22,308 nucleotides of DNA. It comes from Solidesulfovibrio magneticus. GTDB lineage: Bacteria; Desulfobacterota; Desulfovibrionia; Desulfovibrionales; Desulfovibrionaceae. Both the position numbers and the translations under genes were made by a program. The DNA is taken from assembly GCA_002482565.1 (NCBI GenBank), contig DLGG01000131.1:1-22308 (forward strand), in the 5' to 3' direction. The notes below the pieces were generated by a model, which saw only the letters and a program-made list of their open reading frames with translations, was not told the origin of the DNA and ran no database searches. This document shows, piece after piece, positions 7,386 to 14,503 of the stretch. Numbering within the stretch: position 1 is the stretch's first letter; each line of letters begins with the position of its first letter.

Positions 7386-8743
7386 CCGCCGCCGCCGATC
7401 AGCCGACGCGGCTGGCCGTGGTGGACGACGAGGCCGTGGCCCGCAAGCGCCTGGCCGAGGCCTTTGCCCGCGACGGCTACGCCGTGGAAGCTTATGGCGA
7501 CGCCGAAGGCTTCCTGGCCCGGGCGGGCGAGGCCCCCTTCGACGTCGTGCTGCTCGACTGGCGGCTGCCGGGCCTGGACGGCCTGGAGGCCCTTTCCCGC
7601 CTCAAAAAGCTCGCCACCCAGGCCGAGGCGATCCTCGTCACCGGCCACGGCGGCCTGGACACGGCCATCGAGGCCATCAAGCGCGGGGCCTTCCATTTCG
7701 TGGCCAAGCCGTTCAAGCTGGCCGAAATCCGCAGCCTTGTCCGGGCGGCCGCCGACAAGGCGGCCCTTGGCCGGGAAAACCGCTGCCTGCGCCAGGCGCT
7801 ACGCGAGCAATCCGGCCTGGAATCCATGATCGGGGCCAGCGTGTCCATGCGCGAGGTGTTTGAACTCATCCGCAAGATCGCGCCGGTGGGCTGCAACGTG
7901 CTCATCGAGGGGGCCAGCGGCACGGGCAAGGCCCTGGCCGCTCGGGCCATCCATCGGCTGTCGCCCCGGCGCGACCAGGCCTTCGTGTCGTTTAACTGCG
8001 GGGCCTTTGCCGAGGACCTCATCGCCAGCGAGCTTTTCGGCCACGAAAGAGGGGCCTTTACCGGCGCGGCCGCAACAAGGGTGGGGTTGCTGGAATCGGC
8101 CGGCGGGGGCACGGTCTTTTTGGACGAGATCGGCGAGATGCCGCTTTCCATGCAGGTCAAGCTGCTCCACGTCATCCAGGAGCGGCAAATCCTGCGCGTG
8201 GGCGGGACCAAGCCCATCGACCTGGACATCCGGGTGGTGGCCGCCACCAACCGCGACCTCAAGCAGGAAGTGGCCCGGGGGCTTTTCCGCGAGGATCTCT
8301 ACTACCGCCTCAACGTGGTCGGGCTGCGCCTGCCCCGGCTGGCCGAGCGCCAGGACGACATCCCGCTATTGGCCCGGCACTTCCTGGACAAGTACAGTCT
8401 GCTCTTCCACAAGTCCGTGTCCGGCATCGACGCGGCGGCCATGCGCATTCTCGCCCAGTACGGGTTTCCGGGCAATGTGCGGGAGCTGGAGAACATCGTG
8501 GAACGGGCTGTTGCCCTGTGCGACGGCGACATCCTTGGCGAGGCCGATCTGCCGCGCGATCTGCGCCAGATGGATTTCGCCTCGCTCGAGGGCGACCGTC
8601 TGGAGAGCCTCACGGCCATGGAACGCCGCCACATCGCCCGGGTGCTGGAACGGGCCGGCCGCAACAAGGGACTGGCCGCCCAGATTCTCGACATCCCCCG
8701 CACCACCCTGTGGCGCAAGCTCAAGCAGTACGGGCTCGACTGA
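7382..8743 (+). CDS. NtrC-family sigma-54-dependent response regulator (453 aa)
   Basis: This is a transcription activator with three domains. The receiver (~8-125) has DDE at 15-17, phospho-acceptor Asp59 in VVLLDW, Thr87 and Lys109. The AAA+ sigma-54 domain (~145-385) has a Walker A of GASGTGKA at 177-184, the GAFTGA loop at 224-229 that contacts sigma-54, Walker B VFLDE at 245-249, and FPGNVRELEN near the end. A Fis-type helix-turn-helix occupies the last ~35 residues (RNKGLAAQILDIPRTTLWRKL). The Walker A differs from the common GESGTGKE at two Glu positions (both Ala), but the invariant Gly-Lys residues remain. It overlaps the kinase gene by ATGA. The nearby inverted repeats at 5705-5719, 5738-5754 and 8749-8765 are its probable binding sites. 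Confidence 0.96.
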   Translation: MTAAADQPTRLAVVDDEAVARKRLAEAFARDGYAVEAYGDAEGFLARAGEAPFDVVLLDWRLPGLDGLEALSRLKKLATQAEAILVTGHGGLDTAIEAIKRGAFHFVAKPFKLAEIRSLVRAAADKAALGRENRCLRQALREQSGLESMIGASVSMREVFELIRKIAPVGCNVLIEGASGTGKALAARAIHRLSPRRDQAFVSFNCGAFAEDLIASELFGHERGAFTGAAATRVGLLESAGGGTVFLDEIGEMPLSMQVKLLHVIQERQILRVGGTKPIDLDIRVVAATNRDLKQEVARGLFREDLYYRLNVVGLRLPRLAERQDDIPLLARHFLDKYSLLFHKSVSGIDAAAMRILAQYGFPGNVRELENIVERAVALCDGDILGEADLPRDLRQMDFASLEGDRLESLTAMERRHIARVLERAGRNKGLAAQILDIPRTTLWRKLKQYGLD

Positions 8744-8748
8744 CGGGT

Positions 8749-8765
8749 TGTTTCAGATTGGAACA
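8749..8765. promoter_or_regulatory. Operator-like inverted repeat, copy 3 (TGTTTC-N5-GGAACA)
   Basis: The third copy of the repeat starts 5 bases after the regulator stop codon. Five of six arm positions pair, with one T/G difference in the left half. Its centre is about 117 bases upstream of the start point predicted from the sigma-54 promoter at 8848-8863, similar to the 106 and 140 bases seen on the leftward side. Confidence 0.6.
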
Positions 8766-8847
8766 CCCGGATGGGCGTGGCCAGGCCAGGCTCCGGCCTC
8801 CGGATGTTTTCACGCGTGATGACGGCGTGTTGGCAACTTGCCGTCTG

Positions 8848-8863
8848 TGGCACGCATCTTGTT
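8848..8863 (+). promoter_or_regulatory. Sigma-54 (-24/-12) promoter of the AAA+ gene
   Basis: TGGCACGCATCTTGTT matches TGGCACG-N4-TTGCW with one difference in the -12 element (TTGT for TTGC) and correct spacing. Transcription would begin near 8873-8874, only 2-3 bases before the ATG at 8876. The mRNA would then be nearly leaderless, or translation starts at a later codon. Confidence 0.68.
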
Positions 8864-8875
8864 TAGCGTCCGGCC

Positions 8876-9643
8876 ATGCGCGCTTTCACCGAAACCGACC
8901 CGCCGGCCCCGGACCCGCTGGCCGGCCTGCCGTCCTGGCTGGCCGACCGGGAAGTCATTCCCCTGGACGACAGCCTGGCCCTGGTGGTGCGCCACGAGGT
9001 CATGCACGACGTCGTAACCCGCTGCCGCCAGGCGGCCCAATCCCCGCAACCCCTGCTTTTGACCGGCGAGACCGGGGTGGGCAAGAGCCTGCTGGGCCGC
9101 TTCGTTCATGCCTGCCGCGATCCCTACGCCCCGTTTGTCTCGCGCATGACCACGGGCCTGGACGAAGCGGTCCTTGACGCTTGGCTTTTCGGCGCGCCTC
9201 GGACGGACGACGGTTGCGTGATGGCCCAGGCCCTGGGCGGGACCCTGGTGCTGGAAGAAATGGCCGACCTGCCGCCGGCCGTCCAACGCCGGCTCCTAGG
9301 CCTGTGGGACGGACAGGCTCCTGGGCCGAGCCAATGGATTTTGACCACCAACCGGACCCAACGGGAGATACGGGGCGCCTCGCCGTTGCTGCCGGAATTC
9401 CTGGCCCGCCTGGCCCATGTCCATGTGCCGCCGCTGCGGGAGCGGCGGCGGGACATTCCGGCCCTGGCCGCGTTTTTCGCCGTCCAGGCGGCCAAGCGCG
9501 AACTGCCGCGAGAGCACCTGGAAGCGCTGGCCCGGCGGTTCTCGCACTACCGATTTCCAGGCAATGTCCGGGAACTGGAATCCCTTGTCCTGGTCACTAC
9601 ATGCCAGGAGTTTTGGTCAGCACATCCCGGTGGTTTGGTGTAG
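8876..9643 (+). CDS. GAFTGA-less AAA+ protein of the sigma-54 activator family (255 aa, possibly truncated)
   Basis: An AAA+ domain like that of NtrC/PspF-type activators. Walker A is GETGVGKS (64-71), the Walker B equivalent is LVLEE (124-128, Glu in place of the usual first Asp), then TTNR (157-160), PPLRERRRDI (185-194) and FPGNVRELESLVL (227-239). Where activators carry GAFTGA, this protein has only LFGAPRTDDGCVMAQAL, so it should not engage sigma-54 in the standard way. There is no receiver or sensor domain, and no helix-turn-helix follows: the frame ends after VTTCQEFWSAHPGGLV, right where the sequence character changes. It may be a natural short form, or its 3' end may have been lost. 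No Shine-Dalgarno precedes 8876. It is probably expressed under the regulator encoded just upstream. Confidence 0.78.
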   Translation: MRAFTETDPPAPDPLAGLPSWLADREVIPLDDSLALVVRHEVMHDVVTRCRQAAQSPQPLLLTGETGVGKSLLGRFVHACRDPYAPFVSRMTTGLDEAVLDAWLFGAPRTDDGCVMAQALGGTLVLEEMADLPPAVQRRLLGLWDGQAPGPSQWILTTNRTQREIRGASPLLPEFLARLAHVHVPPLRERRRDIPALAAFFAVQAAKRELPREHLEALARRFSHYRFPGNVRELESLVLVTTCQEFWSAHPGGLV

Positions 9644-10265
9644 GGATAAGGCGTCGCGCGTGGAGCACGCCCCGGAGGAGTCGGCAGTCAGCGAAGGATA
9701 CTCCCGACTTTCGGCTCATAAAGTCACTGTCCCTCGCCCCAAATCAATTGCAACACGGCCTGGGTCTTGTTATGCGTTTAGAACGCTTGGCCGCTTCTCT
9801 TCATTCTGCAAGCGACACCTCATACGCGGCAGATTCATTCTGCCAATTTACTGTCCAAGAATACCCAGGACACTCCAATACTTCCAACGGATATCAAGTT
9901 ATGCCGATTCAAGAAATGGCCTGACTTTCTGTACTGGCGTCCCTGTCACATCTTCCCAAGTGTCTCCCCTTTCCTGGCGCGTTAGCCCCTTTGGGCCCGT
10001 CAAAACGAGCCGCACAGGCGTTTTGCGGGGCTAAGCATGGCTAGGGGGAGTTGTGGTGGGGAAATGGCCTGAAATGATTCATTTGGAACGCGGCCGTTTT
10101 GTTCAGGAAAAAAATGTGGTCGGTTGGCTTCGTGGGGATGGGTACCCCCTATGCGACGATGAAAGCAGGGGGGGCTTGGGCATGGTGCTGTCGACAGGCT
10201 CCGGCAGGCCATTGATTCCTTGACAGTCGAGCCGGCCGGCTGCGGTGTCGGGCCTCGGTTGTAAT
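9644..10265. other. 622-bp stretch with no convincing gene; probable left edge of accessory DNA
   Basis: Open frames here are short and have no recognisable motifs. GC falls compared with the DNA to the left. The stretch contains a nested hairpin (9982-10034), a 13-bp palindrome AAATGATTCATTT (10072-10084), CTGTCGACAG (10188-10197) and AGCCGGCCGGCT (10230-10241). It separates the abruptly ending AAA+ gene from the serine recombinase and may include a junction of inserted DNA. No tRNA or direct-repeat attachment site was found by eye. Confidence 0.5.
9982..10034. repeat. Nested (two-stem) hairpin
   Basis: The outer arms are TTAGCCCC (9982-9989) and GGGGCTAA (10027-10034), a perfect 8-bp pair. 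The inner arms are CAAAACG (10001-10007) and CGTTTTG (10019-10025), a perfect 7-bp pair with an 11-base loop. The asymmetric bulge on the left arm contains GGGCCC. There is no T-tract. It could be a terminator-like RNA fold, a small mobile palindrome or a recombination site. Confidence 0.5.
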
Positions 10266-10943
10266 CTATCGTTTCTGGTTGCGGCGCATGGCTGCCGCCA
10301 CGTTTCCTCCTGTCCAGGGCTTGCCCGCCAAGGTTAACATGCCTTCCTTGTTCAAAACGTCCGCGACGTCGGGGAACGACAAGGGCTTCATGTCCCGGCG
10401 CTTACGCCTCAGTTGCTTGATGCGGGCCAAGACCGCCTTGCCGTGGTCGGTTTCATAGTACCCCTTGCGACCGTCGCACTTGCCTGTCTTCGCCTTTACC
10501 CGTTCACGCGCGGCCCGCAGCTTCGAGACCAACATGCTCTTGTCGTATTCAGCGAGAGCGCCGAACACCTGCCGGACAAACTTACGGGTGGGGTCTTCGC
10601 GCAACAGGTTGGGGCCTTTGGTCGCTGAAATGAGATCGAAGCCGTGCTTCTGGAAGTCGCGGATCACGGCTTCCTGAACCATGAGGTCACGGGTCAGCCG
10701 GTCCAGCTTCTCGACAATGACCGTCTTGACGCCGTGGCCGTTTTCTTCCAGGTACACCATCAGCCGGGCCAAGGCGGGGCGGTCGTCGCTTGTCCCGCTG
10801 ACGCCTTCTTCACGGTTGATGTCGACGACATCAAGGCGATGGGAACGGGCGTCGTCGGCAATCGCCTCTGCCTGCCGGGCCAGTCCGTCCCCTTGGACTT
10901 GGCCGGGGCTGCTGACGCGGACATAACCCGAAATTCGTGCCAT
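10266..10943 (-). CDS. Serine recombinase (resolvase/invertase family, 225 aa)
   Basis: This is a site-specific DNA recombinase. ARISGYVRVSSPGQ (residues 2-15) carries the nucleophilic Ser in the Y-x-R-V-S motif, followed by GDGLARQ. The catalytic Arg region is DRPALARLM and VEKLDRLTRDL near 60-95. FVRQVFGALAEYDKSMLVSKLRAARERVKAKTGK (given here in parts: FVRQVFGALAEYDKS, then KLRAARERVKAKTGK) forms the long E-helix. The last ~70 residues are basic and resemble a recombinase DNA-binding end (FPDVADVLNKEG, MRRNQKR). The ATG at 10943 follows AGAGG. It stands alone, with no transposase, relaxase or integrase domain and no partner gene. Family members act as resolvases, inversion switches or small-island integrases, and the target site here is unknown. 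Confidence 0.9.
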   Translation of the reverse strand: MARISGYVRVSSPGQVQGDGLARQAEAIADDARSHRLDVVDINREEGVSGTSDDRPALARLMVYLEENGHGVKTVIVEKLDRLTRDLMVQEAVIRDFQKHGFDLISATKGPNLLREDPTRKFVRQVFGALAEYDKSMLVSKLRAARERVKAKTGKCDGRKGYYETDHGKAVLARIKQLRRKRRDMKPLSFPDVADVLNKEGMLTLAGKPWTGGNVAAAMRRNQKR

Positions 10944-11006
10944 GGGGCCTCTTTCCCCCTCGGAATGGCCCACAACCAAAGGCTCCCATAAAAAAAGCAA
11001 AGACAA

Positions 11007-11517
11007 AAAAAGAAAACATTCACATCACCCAAAGAGATCAGGCGTTGCGCAAAGTGAGGAAGGCGGGGGGGGCGGCCGGTCCCTTCTGTCTGGACCAGTC
11101 CGGACCTGAAATGGTCATCAGCGAGTCGGCATGCAACCCCTTGATTGTTCATGATGCCCGTGAGCCCTGAGCGTGGAGGGCTCGCTCTTGACATGAAATA
11201 ATAGCCGATGTACCTACAGTTAAAGCGTAGTATTGCACAGCTTTTTACGCTGCACTTCATCGGGCAACTAGGGCCAACAGCTTGCCGCTTTACACACTTC
11301 GGCTCGCATCTTGATGCTGGATTCCAGAACGGCCGTCCCGTGCGTTTGGGTGTCAAGATTTCATTTTCATTCCAATATGGTGTATTTGCATCCTTCTGTC
11401 CCAGGGTAATGTCAAATGGCAATAAACCCTTGTCGAGACATTGGTTCGATGTCGTAGATGTGATATTTGCACGCAAAAACGGCCTGGACAAGACTTTGCC
11501 AGAACAAAGAGGAAGCT
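11007..11517. other. Intergenic stretch upstream of the glycan cluster, no gene seen
   Basis: About 510 bases of lower GC without a credible coding region. It contains a GC-rich hairpin at 11162-11183 and a TTGACA at 11188-11193 without a clear -10 at 17 bases. Just before the first methyltransferase lies AGAGGA as ribosome-binding site. A promoter for the rightward cluster is expected here but I cannot place it with confidence. Confidence 0.4.
11162..11183. terminator. Hairpin, possible weak terminator
   Basis: GAGCCCT (11162-11168) pairs perfectly with AGGGCTC (11177-11183) across an 8-base loop. Only a short GCTCTT follows on the plus strand, so it would be an imperfect intrinsic terminator. 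Confidence 0.35.
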
Positions 11518-12072
11518 ATGCTTGGCAATTTTGGATGTGGTCAATTCCCTAAATCTGGTTACGTCAACGTCGATATCGACCCCCGTGCCAGAGCAGATAT
11601 TTTTCATGATTTGTCTGTAGTGCCATACCCCTTCGACACGGCGTCCTTCTCGCGCATAGAAATGCACCACGTACTGGAACATCTTCCCAACCCTATCCCT
11701 GTCATGAAAGAGTTGCACCGCCTGCTGCAGCCCGGCGGCGCGCTGACCCTGAGCGTGCCGCATTTCTCCAGGGGATTTATGCACTGGGACCACAAAATTG
11801 GTTTCGACGTCACCTTTCCCCTGTATTTTCGCAGCGACTTTTCCGGAGGCTACACCGGTGTGGATTTCCGCGAAGTATCCACGCGGCTGACGTGGTTTGC
11901 GCAAAAAGAGCTTAAGAAACGTCACCTCTCGCCTTTTCAGTATGCCATGGGCTGTTTTCTCGGAACGATTTTTGATGCCCTCGGCAACTTGAACCCCTAT
12001 CTGGCCAGCCGCCTCCTGTGTTTCTATTTTGGAGGATACGAGGAAATTCGATTCGAGCTTCAAAAGATCTAA
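11518..12072 (+). CDS. Class I SAM-dependent methyltransferase (184 aa)
   Basis: A small cytoplasmic methyltransferase of the type common in cell-surface polysaccharide clusters. The SAM-binding motif I is at the very N-terminus (LGNFGCGQFPKSGYVNVDIDP, here in parts: LGNFGCG at 2-8 and YVNVDID at 14-20). MHHVLEHLPNP near 50-60 is the conserved motif following the third strand, and LLQPGGALTLSVPHFS is the usual post-motif strand. The C-terminus (~100-184) is substrate-specific and aromatic-rich. I chose the ATG at 11518 because AAAGAGGAAG precedes it; an in-frame ATG at 11467 has no such site and would add only a nonconserved tail. The acceptor is unknown, probably a sugar or a lipid-linked glycan given its neighbours. 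Confidence 0.85.
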   Translation: MLGNFGCGQFPKSGYVNVDIDPRARADIFHDLSVVPYPFDTASFSRIEMHHVLEHLPNPIPVMKELHRLLQPGGALTLSVPHFSRGFMHWDHKIGFDVTFPLYFRSDFSGGYTGVDFREVSTRLTWFAQKELKKRHLSPFQYAMGCFLGTIFDALGNLNPYLASRLLCFYFGGYEEIRFELQKI

Positions 12073-12201
12073 ACCTACCGGCTCAGCCTCTCACAACTGC
12101 GCCAAAACCGCCCATTTTCGGCTTATTGAATTGCTGTTTCAGCTTAACGAGGGCTCGCTTGGCAGCCCGAGGCCGAAAGAACGGACCTTGCGAGAGATGT
12201 T

Positions 12202-13302
12202 ATGCGCCCTTCAGATATAGAAATATTGCATTGCCCGAGATGTCATGGGTCTCTGACTTTGACCACGCTGGACGTCGAAAACGGCAATGTGGTCAATGGA
12301 GTGCTCCGTTGTCCAGCATGCAGCAAGAGCTACCCCATACTGAATCATGTCTGCATCTTTCTTACTGATGCCGAAAGAGACGCCTTGCTGTCTCCCGAAG
12401 AGAAGCGGCTGGCCACCGCTCTTTGCCCTGGAGGGGAGGGCCTTGAAGGGTTGCCCTTGGATCAACGGCATACGCACGCCGGAAGGAACTGGGCGTACCA
12501 GTTTGCCGACGCGTTCCCCGTTGACCGGCGCCGCCTTGAGAACATCGACGGGTTCTGGGGCGAGACGGCGTTTTTCAAGTTTTGTGGTCTGGATAAGGGC
12601 GCCATGGCCGACAAGACCCTGGCCGTCTTTTGCGGGGGTACAGGGCGCGAAGCCTGGCACCTCTGCCGCACAGGCGCGCAACGAATCATCGTGCTCGATC
12701 TCGGCGGCCATATCGGCTGCCTCCCCGCGTTGCTGGCCGAACATCTCGACAAACTGGTCCTCATCCGCTGTGACGTGATGCGCCACCCGATCAAAAGCGG
12801 AACATGCGCCGTCGCCATCTGTGACCACGCCCTGCAGCACATCCCGGACTATGCTGGCGCTTACCGGGCCATGGCCGAAACGACTGTTTCCGGTGGATTG
12901 ATTTCCATCTGCGTTTACAGCTTCGAAAACAACTGGCCCATGACGCATGTCGTCGAACCGGCCAAGCGCGTCCTGCATCTGCTTCCGGTCCAGGCCCTCA
13001 GGGTCTTGGCCCTTGTGCCGGCTGGCCTGATTTGGCTGTACCAAACCGTGCTCTGCGGCAGCGTAGGCCTCGTTTTTCCGCGCTTGTCCGCAATGCTCCC
13101 CTGGAATCAGCTTTTTTCCCTGTGGCTCAGGGACGGGTTCGGAAAAATCTGGGAAGCGTGTTTCGACCTGCTCCACGCTCCGGTTTCCTACCATTTCAAC
13201 CAGACCGAGGTTGCAAACCTGGCAACGGACACCGGGTTGCGGGTACTTTCGTTGGAGATGGTCAACAAAACCATGTGGACCATGGTTTCGGAAAAAGTGT
13301 GA
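12202..13302 (+). CDS. SAM methyltransferase with N-terminal Trm112-like zinc ribbon (366 aa)
   Basis: The first ~50 residues form a Trm112-type zinc ribbon with CPRC (11-14) and CPAC (37-40), LRCPACSKSYPILNHV being the usual end of that module. After a linker, residues ~130-260 form a class I methyltransferase fold with an unusual motif I (LAVFCGGTGREA in place of xLGCGxG), IIVLDL as motif II and DHALQHIPD as the later motif. The C-terminal ~100 residues include a hydrophobic stretch (LRVLALVPAGLIWLYQTVL) that may dock on the membrane. Such fusions are frequent in O-antigen and glycolipid clusters, where they methylate a sugar or lipid intermediate. The gap after the first methyltransferase is 129 bases. 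GAGAG lies upstream of the chosen ATG. Confidence 0.85.
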   Translation: MRPSDIEILHCPRCHGSLTLTTLDVENGNVVNGVLRCPACSKSYPILNHVCIFLTDAERDALLSPEEKRLATALCPGGEGLEGLPLDQRHTHAGRNWAYQFADAFPVDRRRLENIDGFWGETAFFKFCGLDKGAMADKTLAVFCGGTGREAWHLCRTGAQRIIVLDLGGHIGCLPALLAEHLDKLVLIRCDVMRHPIKSGTCAVAICDHALQHIPDYAGAYRAMAETTVSGGLISICVYSFENNWPMTHVVEPAKRVLHLLPVQALRVLALVPAGLIWLYQTVLCGSVGLVFPRLSAMLPWNQLFSLWLRDGFGKIWEACFDLLHAPVSYHFNQTEVANLATDTGLRVLSLEMVNKTMWTMVSEKV

Positions 13303-13366
13303 GCAATCGCAGGCATTTGCCCAAAGCTCGGCCATGATTCGGGCAAGAACAGGAATGCGCTAGGTC

Positions 13367-14503
13367 ATGTGCGGCGTCTGCGGTTTCACCTTTCCTGCTC
13401 CCCAGGCTGAATCTCGAAGCCGGGACCTCGAAGCCATGCTGGCGTCCATGAGTCACCGGGGGCCGGACGGCCAAGGGACGTTTGTTTCCTGCGGAGTCGC
13501 CCTGGGTCATCGGCGGCTGGCCATTATCGATCTTCGTTCAGGCGACCAGCCCATGACCGGGCCCAGCGGTTGCTCCATCGTCTTTAACGGCGAGATTTAC
13601 AACTACCGGGAACTGCGCACCGAACTGGAGTCCGGTGGACGCGCTTTCGCCACCACCTCGGACACGGAGGTGCTCCTCGCCGCATATGAGGAATGGGACC
13701 ACGCGTTCCTGGACCGGATGATCGGCATGTTCGCTTTTGCCATACATGATCCACGTCGCGGCAAGATCGTGCTGGGGCGTGACCGGTTGGGCAAGAAACC
13801 CCTGTACTTCGCCACCACGCCCGTCGGGCTGGCCTTCGCCTCGGAGATCAAAGCCCTGCTGGCTCTCCCCCAGGTGCGCGCAGATCTCGACATTAATCTG
13901 CGTGCCGTCCGCGATTATCTCGCCCTGGGCTACATCCTGGCTCCCAAGACCATCTACGCCAACATCACCCGGCTGTCCCCTGGTTGTCTGGCTTTCTACG
14001 ATCTGCCAGGGAAACGCATTGAAATCAGGCGCTATTATCACCCGGAGGCGGCCTGCCAGGCCCCGAAACTCGCTTTCAACATGCAGACCGTGGAGTGTTT
14101 CGACGCGCTCTTGGCCGACGCGGTTCGGCTGAGCATGGCCCACTCCCTGGAACTGCGCGTCCCCTTCCTGGACCACCGCCTGGTTGAGCTGGTTGCCAGG
14201 CTGCCGGACAAGGCCAAGATGTCCGGCCTGAACCAGAAAGTTGTCCTCAAACGCGCCATGGCGGAGCGGCTGCCTCGATCCATCCTGGCCCGTGCAAAAA
14301 AGGGGTTCAACTTTCCGGCCTATTGTATTAGTTCTCAGTCCCTTGAACCGCCAGCCGGGCCGGGCATTTTCCGTAAAGGTTTCCGGCTTTCACCCCAACG
14401 TGAGGACGTCACCTACAAGTCCTTCAATCTTCTTATTTTAGGTATATGGTATGAGATATATGAACGCTTCCGCGTCACCAACCGATGGGAACCCCTGTCC
14501 TGA
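13367..14503 (+). CDS. asnB: Asparagine synthetase B-like protein with in-frame loss of the ATP-pyrophosphatase core (378 aa)
   Basis: The N-terminus is a complete class II glutamine amidotransferase: Cys2 nucleophile in MCGVCGF, SHRGPDG at 29-35, GHRRLAIIDL at 47-56, FNGEIYNYREL at 73-83 and SDTEVLL at 98-104. Residues ~105-255 lead into the synthetase domain, but the SGG(L/I)DSS ATP-binding loop is absent. The sequence jumps from FDALLADAVRL (245-255) straight to SMAHSLELRVPFLDHR (256-271), which normally lies about 200 residues further on. The frame is kept. Length is 378 instead of the usual ~600-650. Ammonia release from glutamine may survive, but asparagine or amide synthesis should not. 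The C-terminus after KKGFNFPA is also unlike the family. The last 53 bases overlap the next gene. It is either decayed or a repurposed glutaminase. Confidence 0.85.
   Translation: MCGVCGFTFPAPQAESRSRDLEAMLASMSHRGPDGQGTFVSCGVALGHRRLAIIDLRSGDQPMTGPSGCSIVFNGEIYNYRELRTELESGGRAFATTSDTEVLLAAYEEWDHAFLDRMIGMFAFAIHDPRRGKIVLGRDRLGKKPLYFATTPVGLAFASEIKALLALPQVRADLDINLRAVRDYLALGYILAPKTIYANITRLSPGCLAFYDLPGKRIEIRRYYHPEAACQAPKLAFNMQTVECFDALLADAVRLSMAHSLELRVPFLDHRLVELVARLPDKAKMSGLNQKVVLKRAMAERLPRSILARAKKGFNFPAYCISSQSLEPPAGPGIFRKGFRLSPQREDVTYKSFNLLILGIWYEIYERFRVTNRWEPLS

Noticed and set aside
8830..8846. Second sigma-54-like TTGGCAACTTGCC
   Set aside because: The GG and GC pairs are not 10 bases apart; it is instead the small palindrome GGCAACTTGCC (8832-8842).
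9417..10034. Frame that passes beyond the AAA+ stop and might supply a missing HTH by frameshift
   Set aside because: Its translation past 9640 shows no helix-turn-helix or other conserved pattern, so frameshift repair is not supported.
9981..10035. Integron attC-like site
   Set aside because: The arms do not fit the RYYYAAC/GTTRRRY core pair (GTTAGCC breaks the right consensus), there is no integrase of the tyrosine integron type, and there is no cassette array.
11438..11462. tRNA-like GGTTCGATGTC T-arm
   Set aside because: No acceptor stem, anticodon arm or CCA-compatible end can be folded around it.
12211..13335. 374-codon minus-strand frame opposite the zinc-ribbon methyltransferase
   Set aside because: No recognisable motifs; the plus-strand protein has Zn-ribbon and methyltransferase signatures.
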